From positions 1 to 30,214 of IMG/VR virus record IMGVR_UViG_3300043773_000599: a DNA stretch of 30,214 nucleotides, one strand, 5' to 3'. Shown here piece by piece: positions 15,596 through 21,361 of this stretch. A program made the position numbers and the translations under genes. How positions within the stretch are numbered: the first letter of the stretch is position 1; each line of letters begins with the position of its first letter. The stretch comes from a virus. The notes beneath the pieces are model-generated. The model was not told where the DNA came from, did no database searches, and was given only the letters and a program-made list of their open reading frames with translations.

Positions 15596-16252
15596 TTAGA
15601 AGGGGATGTCCCCATCCAGATCGTTGTCCATGGATGAGAGGCTCTTCTTCTCAGAGGCTCCGGTGTTGGCCAGTGCCTTGTACTCGGGTGAGGACTCGAT
15701 CTTGGCCTTCAAACCTTTGGAGAAGGTCTCGAACAGTTCCCAGTCGGGATCTCCAAGACGGAACATCTGCAGTTCGTTGTGGCCTTCAGGAAGACCTTGC
15801 TTCTTCAGAAAGCCCGGAACAGGGGAGATGCCTGCGACGTTGGCAAACATCTTCCCGTCCTTGTTTCCCGGACGGTGAAGGACGTTCAACATACACCACT
15901 GACCCAGGACGTTCTTCAGGTCAAACCGAGCGGCTTCCTTGTCGGTCCAAGGCGTCCCTCTCCAAGCCTGCAGATCCTTCCGCAAGGTTGCGGCTTCGTT
16001 CCACGACAGGGTGTAGTTCTTGAAGACGGCCATCGGTTTTCCTTCTTCCGTCAGGAGAGGTGCGCCGTTATCGTCTTCGCCGTGGATCTCCCACCCGAAC
16101 ATCACCTTGCGCTGCATCTTCACTTCACCACCATCGAACTGGGAGGTTTGGGTTCCCAGGTCAACGATGCGGTACAGACGGGCCAAATGTGTGCCCGCGG
16201 GGACGGTCTTGAACTCGCGGCTGCCGCCAGATGCTTCTACGATAAAACTCAT
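15596..16252 (-). CDS. phage single-stranded DNA-binding protein (SSB-like)
   Basis: This is a 218-residue protein. The N-terminal part (residues about 10-150, e.g. VPAGTHLARLYRIVDLGTQT and KVMFGWEIHGE) fits the OB-fold-like phage ssDNA-binding family found next to RecB-like nucleases. The C-terminus ends SSMDNDLDGDIPF, an acidic tail with the DIPF tip that cellular and phage SSBs use to recruit partners. ATG at 16252 overlaps the previous stop (ATGA) and has AAGGAG about 9 bases upstream. It probably coats ssDNA during replication and recombination and may recruit the adjacent exonuclease. The tail is direct evidence; the fold is inferred. Confidence 0.8.
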   Translation of the reverse strand: MSFIVEASGGSREFKTVPAGTHLARLYRIVDLGTQTSQFDGGEVKMQRKVMFGWEIHGEDDNGAPLLTEEGKPMAVFKNYTLSWNEAATLRKDLQAWRGTPWTDKEAARFDLKNVLGQWCMLNVLHRPGNKDGKMFANVAGISPVPGFLKKQGLPEGHNELQMFRLGDPDWELFETFSKGLKAKIESSPEYKALANTGASEKKSLSSMDNDLDGDIPF

Positions 16253-16407
16253 TTCTGTTGCTCCTTAGAGAAAACTTTCTCAGTTACTTTCAACACTTCT
16301 TCCACACTCAAACCTGCATTACGCAGGGCTTCCTTCAGGCACCACTCCTGGTACTCGTCTTGGGCCTTGGGATCTTTCAACCACTCTAGGTATTCTTCGT
16401 CAGTCAT
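16249..16407 (-). CDS. small acidic phage protein, unknown
   Basis: This is a 52-residue protein starting MTDEEYLEWLKDPKAQDEYQ and continuing with LRNAGLSVEEVLKVTEKVF. The frame opens 9 codons earlier, but the ATG at 16407 has a strong AAGGAG 7 bases upstream and sits just past the preceding stop. It overlaps the SSB gene by 4 bases. Composition suggests a helical acidic peptide, perhaps a binding partner or DNA mimic, but nothing specific is visible. Confidence 0.6.
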   Translation of the reverse strand: MTDEEYLEWLKDPKAQDEYQEWCLKEALRNAGLSVEEVLKVTEKVFSKEQQK

Positions 16408-16417
16408 TCCTTGCTCC

Positions 16418-16876
16418 TTACTTGCGGGCATCAATGATCTTCATGATGGCCTTGACCGCATCTTCTCCGATCAAATCCTTAGCCTCAGCAATCGATCCAC
16501 GCAAACCATTCAGTCTTACATCCATTTCCGGCACAAATACCATTTCATCTAGCATGGCGATGCACTCATTCAGTTCTGCACGAAGGGCATCAAACATGGG
16601 CTTGTCCTCTTCAAGGAACGTATCTGTCCGCCCTAGCATCCAGTTGTGAATTGCGTTTTGCAACAAGTCTTTTGACAGCGAAAACTTCAAACGAATTTCC
16701 ATTGACCTTGTGTCTGTTTGTTCGACCATCCTCTGAAGATGCTTTATGGGAACCGTGTAGTCTTCGTTGTCAACACTGACATACATCGAAAGGATGTCGT
16801 TGTCAAAATTCATGTGGACATACGATTCTTCAACGACAAACTCTTCGTCATCTACCTGACTCGTGTTGGTTCTCAT
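16418..16876 (-). CDS. hypothetical acidic phage protein
   Basis: This is a 152-residue protein starting MRTNTSQVDDEEFVVEESYV. The ATG at 16876 overlaps the preceding stop (ATGA), so the longer frame to 16966 is rejected. The first half looks beta-rich (MNFDNDILSMYVSVDNEDYT); the second is helical (FDALRAELNECIAMLDEMVF; SIAEAKDLIGEDAVKAIMKI). By eye the region is more AT-rich than its neighbours, which may mean recent acquisition. No known domain is recognised. Confidence 0.65.
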   Translation of the reverse strand: MRTNTSQVDDEEFVVEESYVHMNFDNDILSMYVSVDNEDYTVPIKHLQRMVEQTDTRSMEIRLKFSLSKDLLQNAIHNWMLGRTDTFLEEDKPMFDALRAELNECIAMLDEMVFVPEMDVRLNGLRGSIAEAKDLIGEDAVKAIMKIIDARK

Positions 16877-17130
16877 TCCTGCCCCCTTGCTCTGATGGCG
16901 GCAGTCACATCTTTTAGGTTCTCGGACGCGCGATATACAAAAAGTTCGCTTGACATCTCTTCGCACAAAGCGCGTAAACGCTCTACTTCAGCACGCTCGG
17001 CAGCGGCAACAAGGGCGGCGAAGCGTTCAAGGTCTTCGATGCTGTCGGCTGTCCAGTACGGGTTGTAGTCCTCGGGAGAATCAGCAAGCCCAGCCTCCCG
17101 CGCCATTCGGATGATGTCGTCGCGGGTCAT
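16873..17130 (-). CDS. conserved small phage protein (MTRDDIIRMAREAG type)
   Basis: This is an 85-residue protein. MTRDDIIRMAREAGLADSPE, followed by DLERFAALVAAAERAEVERLRALCE, is a sequence type seen very often in phages of Betaproteobacteria and Gammaproteobacteria. Its role has not been established to my knowledge. It starts at ATG 17130, overlapping the previous stop as ATGA, with GGAG about 7 bases upstream; the longer frame is rejected. It is probably all helical and may oligomerise. Confidence 0.75.
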   Translation of the reverse strand: MTRDDIIRMAREAGLADSPEDYNPYWTADSIEDLERFAALVAAAERAEVERLRALCEEMSSELFVYRASENLKDVTAAIRARGQE

Positions 17131-17447
17131 GTCCCGCTCCCCCTTCTGCAAGGCCAGACCCTTTCCAATGCATTCTTTGCTAGGGATTCGGCAGTGAAAT
17201 GGCGAGTCTGCGGGTTGTCCACAAGGTAGCGCCGCACGATGTCATGGGCCTGCCCAAGAGTGACATTCTTCGGAGGGCAGACTGAAATGTTCGTCCAGAC
17301 ATCTGCCACCCCGGCCACAAAACCAAGCGCCAAACTTCGATCAGAAAACTCTCCGTCCATCTTCTGCAACAGATCGTTGCCCGAGTAGAACTCTGCCTGG
17401 ACAGGACCGCAGACAAGCGCCGCGGTCAGAAGTAGTCGCTTAATCAT
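17127..17447 (-). CDS. secreted Rap1a/Tai-like protein
   Basis: This is a 106-residue precursor. A signal peptide is evident (MIKRLLLTAALVCGPVQA, cleavage after residue 18). The mature part has the order of motifs of the Rap1a/Tai immunity-like family: FYSGNDLL, ALGFVAGVADV (40-50), CPPKNVTLGQAHDIVRRYL (57-75), NPQTRHFTAESLAKNALERV and a final WPC. Cys57 and Cys100 could form a disulphide. Bacterial members block cell-wall amidase toxins in the periplasm. A phage copy could protect the infected cell from rival toxins or control murein breakdown. The start at 17447 follows GAGGAAGAGA. The family assignment is by eye. Confidence 0.75.
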   Translation of the reverse strand: MIKRLLLTAALVCGPVQAEFYSGNDLLQKMDGEFSDRSLALGFVAGVADVWTNISVCPPKNVTLGQAHDIVRRYLVDNPQTRHFTAESLAKNALERVWPCRRGSGT

Positions 17448-17643
17448 TCTCTTCCTCCTCGCGCAGGGCGTTGGCGCAGGCAACCTTCGCATAGGTGACC
17501 ACTTCCATGATCTTGCGCCACTCCTCGGCGGTCAGGCCCTTGTTCATCACGAACGACAGGCGGGCTGCCTCAATAGCGGCATCGGCTTCTTGGGCAATCA
17601 TCCGAACGGATGTGCCCGACATCAGAACTCTCATGTTTCTCAT
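17440..17643 (-). CDS. small phage protein, unknown
   Basis: This is a protein of about 67 residues, MRNMRVLMSGTSVRMIAQEA with ARLSFVMNKGLTAEEWRKIM and an acidic end. The chosen ATG at 17643 overlaps the stop of the preceding gene (ATGA); another in-frame ATG follows three codons on. The middle looks helical. It overlaps the Rap1a/Tai-like gene by 8 bases, so expression is coupled. No domain is recognised. Confidence 0.6.
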   Translation of the reverse strand: MRNMRVLMSGTSVRMIAQEADAAIEAARLSFVMNKGLTAEEWRKIMEVVTYAKVACANALREEEEND

Positions 17644-17846
17644 TTCGTCACCCACATCAGAGCCACGATGAGAGCGACGCAAACAGCCGCAAGGCTCAGG
17701 TAGTAGCCAGGGGTGACTTCTCGCTTGGGAGACCCGATCAGGGCCGTTTGGATGCGTTCAGCATCACGGCTGAACTCGACCTTCGTGGAAGGCTCGTACC
17801 GGCATCCGATGAGGACTTTGCCAGTGTTGTAGGGCAGATGCTTCAT
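17640..17846 (-). CDS. small C-tail-anchored membrane protein, first gene of the leftward operon
   Basis: This is a 68-residue protein with a soluble N-terminus (MKHLPYNTGKVLIGCRYEPS, then SRDAERIQTALIG) and a single C-terminal hydrophobic helix (about residues 47-66, YYLSLAAVCVALIVALMWVT). It has AAAGG six bases before the ATG. As the gene nearest the leftward promoter it would be expressed first after infection. A tail-anchored early protein could act on the host inner membrane, for example in superinfection exclusion, but this is speculation from topology and position. Confidence 0.7.
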   Translation of the reverse strand: MKHLPYNTGKVLIGCRYEPSTKVEFSRDAERIQTALIGSPKREVTPGYYLSLAAVCVALIVALMWVTK

Positions 17847-17883
17847 TTCAACCTTTCAGTGACCGCCTCTTTGGCGTGAAGAC

Positions 17884-17912
17884 AGTGGATCACAACTCAA
17901 ACATCGTGTCAA
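17884..17912 (-). promoter_or_regulatory. candidate leftward early promoter
   Basis: Read leftward, there is a perfect -35 box TTGACA (17912-17907), a 17-base spacer and a weak -10 TCCACT (17889-17884) supported by an extended TG one base upstream. It would drive the leftward operon. The -35 overlaps the operator pair, so repressor binding would block it. Confidence 0.5.
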
Positions 17913-17922
17913 CATTGTGTTG
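17901..17922. promoter_or_regulatory. twin operator sites of the divergent control region
   Basis: Two palindromic 9-mers, ACATCGTGT (17901-17909) and ACATTGTGT (17912-17920), lie 11 bp apart, about one helical turn. The second extends to the 13-bp palindrome CAACA-TTG-TGTTG (17910-17922). A rightward -10-like TATAAA follows at 17923-17928, and the -35 of the leftward promoter is covered. The likely ligand is the Cro/YdaS-like protein encoded just downstream. Confidence 0.6.
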
Positions 17923-17949
17923 TATAAAAAGTTCAAGTAGACTGGAAGG

Positions 17950-18153
17950 ATGAACCTCAAACAATACTTTGACGAAGAGCCGATCGGAGCGATCAAGGAG
18001 ATGGCCGAGTACCTGGGTGTGACTCAGTCCTGGATGTCTCTGTTGATCCACGAGAAGCGCAAGTGCTCTGCAGCCCTAGCCAAGAGGATCGAGGAGGCCA
18101 CGCAAGGGCTTGTGACGCGCAGGGACTTGCGCCCAGACTTGTTTGGCGATTAA
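17950..18153 (+). CDS. Cro/YdaS-like helix-turn-helix regulator
   Basis: This is a 67-residue protein. MNLKQYFDEEPIGAIKEMAE, then YLGVTQSWMSLLIHEKRKCS and AALAKRIEEATQGLVTRRDL, shows the four-helix Cro/CI type of DNA-binding domain. It is closest to the YdaS family, which typically reads LxxYFxxxxGxxxxLAxxLGVxxxxVSxW...ISPxxAxxIExxTxGxVTRxxLRPD. It is the first gene of the rightward module, directly beside the paired operators and opposite the leftward operon. This matches the place of Cro in lambdoid phages. It should bind the ACAT(C/T)GTGT sites and control both directions. The fold is confident; target choice is inferred. Confidence 0.85.
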   Translation: MNLKQYFDEEPIGAIKEMAEYLGVTQSWMSLLIHEKRKCSAALAKRIEEATQGLVTRRDLRPDLFGD

Positions 18154-18202
18154 GATGCTCATCAGCGCCGTGGAAAGCGCATAAGGTGGGCTTGCAAGTC
18201 AG

Positions 18203-18295
18203 TGTCCTTGGGCGGACGGCTTCAGGCCCGATCAAGACCCGCAACGGGTTGGCCCGCCTCGGAATTTCCACCCTGAGGCTGTCCACCCAAGGACA
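18203..18295 (+). promoter_or_regulatory. long mRNA hairpin enclosing the ribosome site of the DUF1376 gene
   Basis: Bases 18203-18226 pair with 18272-18295 in one register over 24 positions with a single mismatch (18213/18285) and two G-U pairs. The loop (18227-18271) holds a smaller stem ACCCG-CAA-CGGGT. The 3' arm contains AAGGA (18289-18293), the ribosome site of the gene starting at 18300, paired with TCCTT (18205-18209). No T run follows, so this is not a simple terminator. Confidence 0.7.
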
Positions 18296-18299
18296 ACTG

Positions 18300-19064
18300 A
18301 TGCACTACTACCAGTTCCACATTGGTGACTACAGAGCCTCCACTGCTCACCTGAGCAATGAGGAGGACTTGGCATATCGGCGCCTGATCGATATGTACTA
18401 CGACCTTGAAGGCCCGATCCCTCTCGACATGGAGTGGGTCGCCAAGCGCATTCGCGTTGAGCCAAGCGTCATCCGGGATGTACTGAACGATATGTTCACC
18501 TACACCCCTGACGGGTACTTCCATGCCCGCTGTGATCAGGAGATCGCGCACTATCGCGGGAAAAAGGATCAGGCGTCACGCGCCGGTAAAGCGTCCGCAG
18601 AGCGTCGGCAGAACATCCGTAATGCATCTGTAGAACAGGCGTCCAACGGACGTTCAACGGACGTGCAACCAACCAATAACCAAGAACCAATAACCAAGAA
18701 CCAACAACCAGAAACCAAGGTTAGAAATACACGCACATCGACTGGCGTCGAGTGCTTCGATGGTGTTGAACCCCAAGTCTGGGAAGACTGGTTGGCCATC
18801 AGAAGAGCCAAGAAGTTGCCGTTGACCAAGACCGCCATGGCTCAAGTCGAGGCCGAGGTCGTCAAGGCAGGCATCTCGATGCAGGAGGCTTTGAAGGAAT
18901 GCTGCCTTCGCGGATGGGGTGGATTCAAGGCCAGTTGGCTGACAAGGGAAGGGGGCGTGACCCTGAACAAGCAGGAGGCCCTTGAGGCTCGAAACCGAGC
19001 GGTGGCCCAACGGTGGGTCGAAAAGATGCAACAGCAAATGGAGGCAAACGGTGAAGCAGAGTGA
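18300..19064 (+). CDS. DUF1376 (YdaU-like) replication protein
   Basis: This is a 254-residue protein. MHYYQFHIGDYRASTAHLSN, then EEDLAYRRLIDMYYDLEGPI and VAKRIRVEPSVIRDVLNDMF, is the DUF1376 domain (residues 1-85) found in phage replication proteins that take the place of lambda O. A polar linker rich in Asn, Gln, Pro and Thr (about 115-145) follows, then a C-terminal domain (VWEDWLAIRRAKKLPLTKTA ... GWGGFKASWL) typical of these initiators. The frame is open upstream, but the ATG at 18300 has AAGGA 6 bases before it. It overlaps the next gene by 14 bases. It probably recognises the phage origin and brings the host helicase. The family is clear; origin binding is inferred. Confidence 0.82.
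   Translation: MHYYQFHIGDYRASTAHLSNEEDLAYRRLIDMYYDLEGPIPLDMEWVAKRIRVEPSVIRDVLNDMFTYTPDGYFHARCDQEIAHYRGKKDQASRAGKASAERRQNIRNASVEQASNGRSTDVQPTNNQEPITKNQQPETKVRNTRTSTGVECFDGVEPQVWEDWLAIRRAKKLPLTKTAMAQVEAEVVKAGISMQEALKECCLRGWGGFKASWLTREGGVTLNKQEALEARNRAVAQRWVEKMQQQMEANGEAE
18671..18712 (+). repeat. 14-bp tandem repeats inside the DUF1376 gene (possible iterons)
   Basis: AACCAATAACCAAG occurs at 18671-18684 and again at 18685-18698, followed by a related third unit AACCAACAACCAGA. Fourteen is not a multiple of three, so the repeat is a DNA rather than a protein pattern. It encodes the flexible linker of the replication protein, the same place where lambda keeps its origin iterons in gene O. Confidence 0.6.
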
Positions 19065-19587
19065 CTTTCCAGATTTCGCGGCCCTTCTTTCCGATGTCAT
19101 GGCCTTCTACAAGCAGGATGTCTCGGACTTCGCCATGAGCGTCTGGTGGCAGGCTTGTCAGACTTTTGATCTTGAGCAGGTACGGAAGGCTCTGACCTCC
19201 CACGCCATGGACCCGGAGAAGGGCCAGTTCCCTCCAAAGCCTGCGGATCTGGTTCGGATGCTGCAGGGTACGCATACGGATAGGGCCTTGTTGGCGTGGA
19301 ATAGGGCCTACAAGGCGATTTCTCAGGTCGGGGCCTACCAGACTCTTGACCTAGGCGATCCGATCGCCCATGCGGCGATTCAAACCCTCGGAGGATGGCC
19401 AAAGTTCTGCCAGTCTCAGGTTGACGAGTTGCCGTTCCTGCAGAAGCGGTTCTGCGACTTCTACCGCACCTATACCACCCGCGGGGTGGAGGACGCTCCT
19501 GCGCGACTGTCTGGGATTTCTGCCACCGAAAACGGGGCCCGTGGGTTCATTGAATCCAATGTTCAACCTTTGCTGCTGAGGAACTGA
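19051..19587 (+). CDS. DUF6475-like replication-associated protein
   Basis: This is a 178-residue protein. FPDFAALLSDVMAFYKQDVS, then FAMSVWWQACQTFDLEQVRK, GQFPPKPADLVRMLQGT, DRALLAWNRAYKAISQVGAY and a GWPKFCQS segment match the DUF6475 pattern found directly after DUF1376 genes in Burkholderiales phages. The start is GTG at 19051 with GGAGG 7 bases upstream, overlapping the end of the DUF1376 gene. Its place after the initiator suggests a helicase-loader or primosome role, comparable to lambda P. That role is inferred, since no ATPase motif is present. Confidence 0.72.
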   Translation: MKQSDFPDFAALLSDVMAFYKQDVSDFAMSVWWQACQTFDLEQVRKALTSHAMDPEKGQFPPKPADLVRMLQGTHTDRALLAWNRAYKAISQVGAYQTLDLGDPIAHAAIQTLGGWPKFCQSQVDELPFLQKRFCDFYRTYTTRGVEDAPARLSGISATENGARGFIESNVQPLLLRN

Positions 19588-19588
19588 G

Positions 19589-19939
19589 ATGGAAGACGTA
19601 ATGCACCTGATGTGTGCAGCCAGGGGCTGCCCCAACCGTTGGACGGTTGATGCCGGTGACGGGCATCTTTGCTCCAGGCACGCATGGAAACCCGCTAAGG
19701 ACTGGCCATCCATCACCGAGGACATTAAGGCGGCTCCTGCCCAGACGATGTCTGCGGTCGAGTACAGGAAGGTCTCCGACGAGGAGAAGTTGGCCATCCT
19801 CCGCAAGGTTGAGGAGATGTTCTCCCACTCCAACCCCAAGCGATGGGCTCATGCGCTGAAGGAGCGGGAAGCCCGCGGGGAGCGGCTCACTCCGTACCAG
19901 AAGTCGGCCTGGAAGGAAGTCCTGGGGGTGAGGGAATGA
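19589..19939 (+). CDS. small zinc-binding phage protein
   Basis: This is a 116-residue protein. The N-terminus carries Cys9, Cys14, Cys28 and His31 (CAARGCPNRW ... HLCSRHAW), a CCCH set that should hold one zinc ion. The C-terminal half (SDEEKLAILRKVEEMFSHSN, then WAHALKEREARGERLTPYQK) is helical. It starts 1 base after the previous stop. Proteins like this commonly follow DUF1376/DUF6475 genes, so a part in replication or late regulation is possible. DNA binding has not been shown for the family as far as I know. Confidence 0.7.
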   Translation: MEDVMHLMCAARGCPNRWTVDAGDGHLCSRHAWKPAKDWPSITEDIKAAPAQTMSAVEYRKVSDEEKLAILRKVEEMFSHSNPKRWAHALKEREARGERLTPYQKSAWKEVLGVRE

Positions 19940-20157
19940 CCCGTGAAGAAGCCAAGAAAGTCCTCAACCAAACCCGCGAAGGGGTCGGAGCCTGGACTGG
20001 GGATCAGATTCGAGACGCTCTTACCGCCACCGGAGATCTGGAACCACATGAGGGACTGCGAAGCCCGTCACTGGCTCCGGCGCTTTCGGGAGATCGCCAG
20101 TACCTCGGGTGGAGCGCAGGCTCGACAGTGGTGGCAGAAAACCTGCGAGGACATTGA
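19936..20157 (+). CDS. small phage protein overlapping the next gene
   Basis: This is a 73-residue reading frame. MTREEAKKVLNQTREGVGAW, then TGDQIRDALTATGDLEPHEG, looks like a normal short phage protein, while the last 30 residues look random and overlap another frame with better coding character. ATG at 19936 overlaps the previous stop (ATGA) and has GAGG upstream. The gene may really be this length, or a frameshift near 20040 may once have joined it to the next frame. Confidence 0.5.
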   Translation: MTREEAKKVLNQTREGVGAWTGDQIRDALTATGDLEPHEGLRSPSLAPALSGDRQYLGWSAGSTVVAENLRGH

Positions 20158-20245
20158 GAAGCGCCGGGGGCCTGAGGCCCTGGCGGATCTGAGACGAAGG
20201 ATGAACGAGCAAAAGGTAATTGAAAGGAAAGAAGATGCAAGTTGA
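20048..20245 (+). CDS. conserved small phage protein (CEARxWL type)
   Basis: This is a 65-residue protein from the ATG at 20048: MRDCEARHWLRRFREIASTS, then ARQWWQKTCEDIEKRRGPEA and LADLRRRMNEQ. The pattern CEARxWL ... KRRG.EAxxxLRxxM recurs in Burkholderiales phages. The frame is open from 19943, but that upstream stretch overlaps the N-terminal half of the previous gene and looks non-coding. The ribosome site is weak (TGGAA). It is helical and basic. Function is unknown. Confidence 0.55.
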   Translation: MRDCEARHWLRRFREIASTSGGAQARQWWQKTCEDIEKRRGPEALADLRRRMNEQKVIERKEDAS

Positions 20246-20759
20246 ACTGTTCGAAGACGAGACCATCTGGCTTGCCCGGATGCGAAAGAACTGGCAGGAG
20301 TCGATCAAGAGCGGCTCCGCATACTGCCCCTGCTGCGAGAGAAGCGGCCGGATCAACAAGTACAGCCTCACCAAGACCCTGGTGCTGACCCTGCGGTGGA
20401 TCATGGTCCACGGCACAGACGACGGGTGGGTCAACGTCCAGAAGAGAGCCCCGCGGTGGGTGATGCGGAGCAAGAACTACTCGCTCCTGGAGCACTGGGG
20501 GTTCGTCGAGAGCAAGAAGTTCCGCTCAGGCGTCTGGCGCGTCACCCCCAAAGGGGCTTCCTTCGTCCATGGCCACATCTCCGAGCCCATGGCTGTGTAC
20601 ACCTACGACAACAAGGTCATCGCCCGCGAGTCCACAGAGACGACTTTCCGCGGCTGTTTTGACAAAAACTTTGACTTCGAAGCCATGATGTCCGAGTCTT
20701 ACGACTGGGCCAACGCGGTTCAAGAGCGCCAACCCAAACCCAAGAGGAGCAAGGCATGA
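20235..20759 (+). CDS. conserved phage protein with CPCC zinc half-site
   Basis: This is a 174-residue protein starting at ATG 20235 (MQVELFEDETIWLARMRKNW). Cys31, Cys33 and Cys34 (YCPCC) lead into a segment GRINKYSLTKTLVLTLRWIM and then WVMRSKNYSLLEHWGFVESK, with VWRVTPKGASFVHG after it. This order, a Cys knuckle followed by a winged-helix-like region, is shared by a broad phage family of unknown function. AAAGGAAAG precedes the start. It overlaps the genes on both sides. A DNA-binding role is plausible. Confidence 0.65.
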   Translation: MQVELFEDETIWLARMRKNWQESIKSGSAYCPCCERSGRINKYSLTKTLVLTLRWIMVHGTDDGWVNVQKRAPRWVMRSKNYSLLEHWGFVESKKFRSGVWRVTPKGASFVHGHISEPMAVYTYDNKVIARESTETTFRGCFDKNFDFEAMMSESYDWANAVQERQPKPKRSKA

Positions 20760-21043
20760 CCGACCTGACCGACTTCCAGAAGAACTTTCTACTCGGCCGC
20801 GGGGCCGGACAGACCCTGTACACCGAGAAGGAGTTCGAGGAGCGCCTAGCCCAAGCCAAGGCCGAAATCATGGCCATCGCCATCCAAACCTCCAAGCAGG
20901 CGATCCAGATCGAACGCCGAGCCTGCGCAGAACTCGTTTTAAGGCTCGCAAGCGAGGAGGATGAGGGTGAGGTATCAACCGCGCTAAAAAACGCCGCTAT
21001 GGCCGTTTTAAGGCGGATTCCGGGGCAGTTTGATGGCGAGTAG
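20756..21043 (+). CDS. small phage protein, unknown
   Basis: This is a 95-residue protein, MTDLTDFQKNFLLGRGAGQT, then helices such as FEERLAQAKAEIMAIAIQTS and IERRACAELVLRLASEEDEG. ATG overlaps the previous stop (ATGA). The region IERRACAELV is a common element of small early phage proteins. It is probably an all-helical soluble protein and overlaps the following gene by 11 bases. Confidence 0.65.
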   Translation: MTDLTDFQKNFLLGRGAGQTLYTEKEFEERLAQAKAEIMAIAIQTSKQAIQIERRACAELVLRLASEEDEGEVSTALKNAAMAVLRRIPGQFDGE

Positions 21044-21353
21044 TCTCTCCCCAACCCAACGAAGCCTCGCTTTTTTGCGGGAACAGGGGTATTTGGTGTC
21101 AATCGTGGAGCGTTGGAACCCCCATGCCCGGATTCGGCAAGACCTCTGGGGATGGTGCGACCTCCTGGCCATCCGCAAGGGGGAGGTTCTGGCGGTGCAG
21201 GTCACGGCGTCTGCCGTTTCTGCCCGGATCAAGAAGATCCAAGAGTCGGAAACCATCGCCGCGGTCAGGGATGCGGGTATCCGGGTGGAGGTGCATGGAC
21301 ATCGGAAGAACTCTAAGGGAAAATATGTCATGCGTATCGTTGACATCTCCTAG
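21033..21353 (+). CDS. PD-(D/E)XK-like nuclease domain protein with altered active site
   Basis: This is a 106-residue protein. LSPTQRSLAFLREQGYLVSI, then WNPHARIRQDLWGWCDLLAI and EVLAVQVTASAVSARIKKIQ, follows the core of small restriction-like nucleases (alpha-beta-beta-beta-alpha). Asp43 sits on the second strand, but the strand that normally carries (D/E)xK reads Gln56-Val-Thr58, so activity is uncertain. Related phage proteins often have this QVT variant. The start could be TTG 21030, but the ATG at 21033 is preferred. Its last 15 residues resemble the end of the next gene. Confidence 0.65.
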   Translation: MASSLSPTQRSLAFLREQGYLVSIVERWNPHARIRQDLWGWCDLLAIRKGEVLAVQVTASAVSARIKKIQESETIAAVRDAGIRVEVHGHRKNSKGKYVMRIVDIS

Positions 21354-21361
21354 GAGGAATC

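Noticed and set aside
18063-18299. N-terminal extension of the DUF1376 frame
   Set aside because: The frame happens to be open, but it overlaps the repressor gene and the hairpin, has no family similarity, and the ATG at 18300 has a proper ribosome site.
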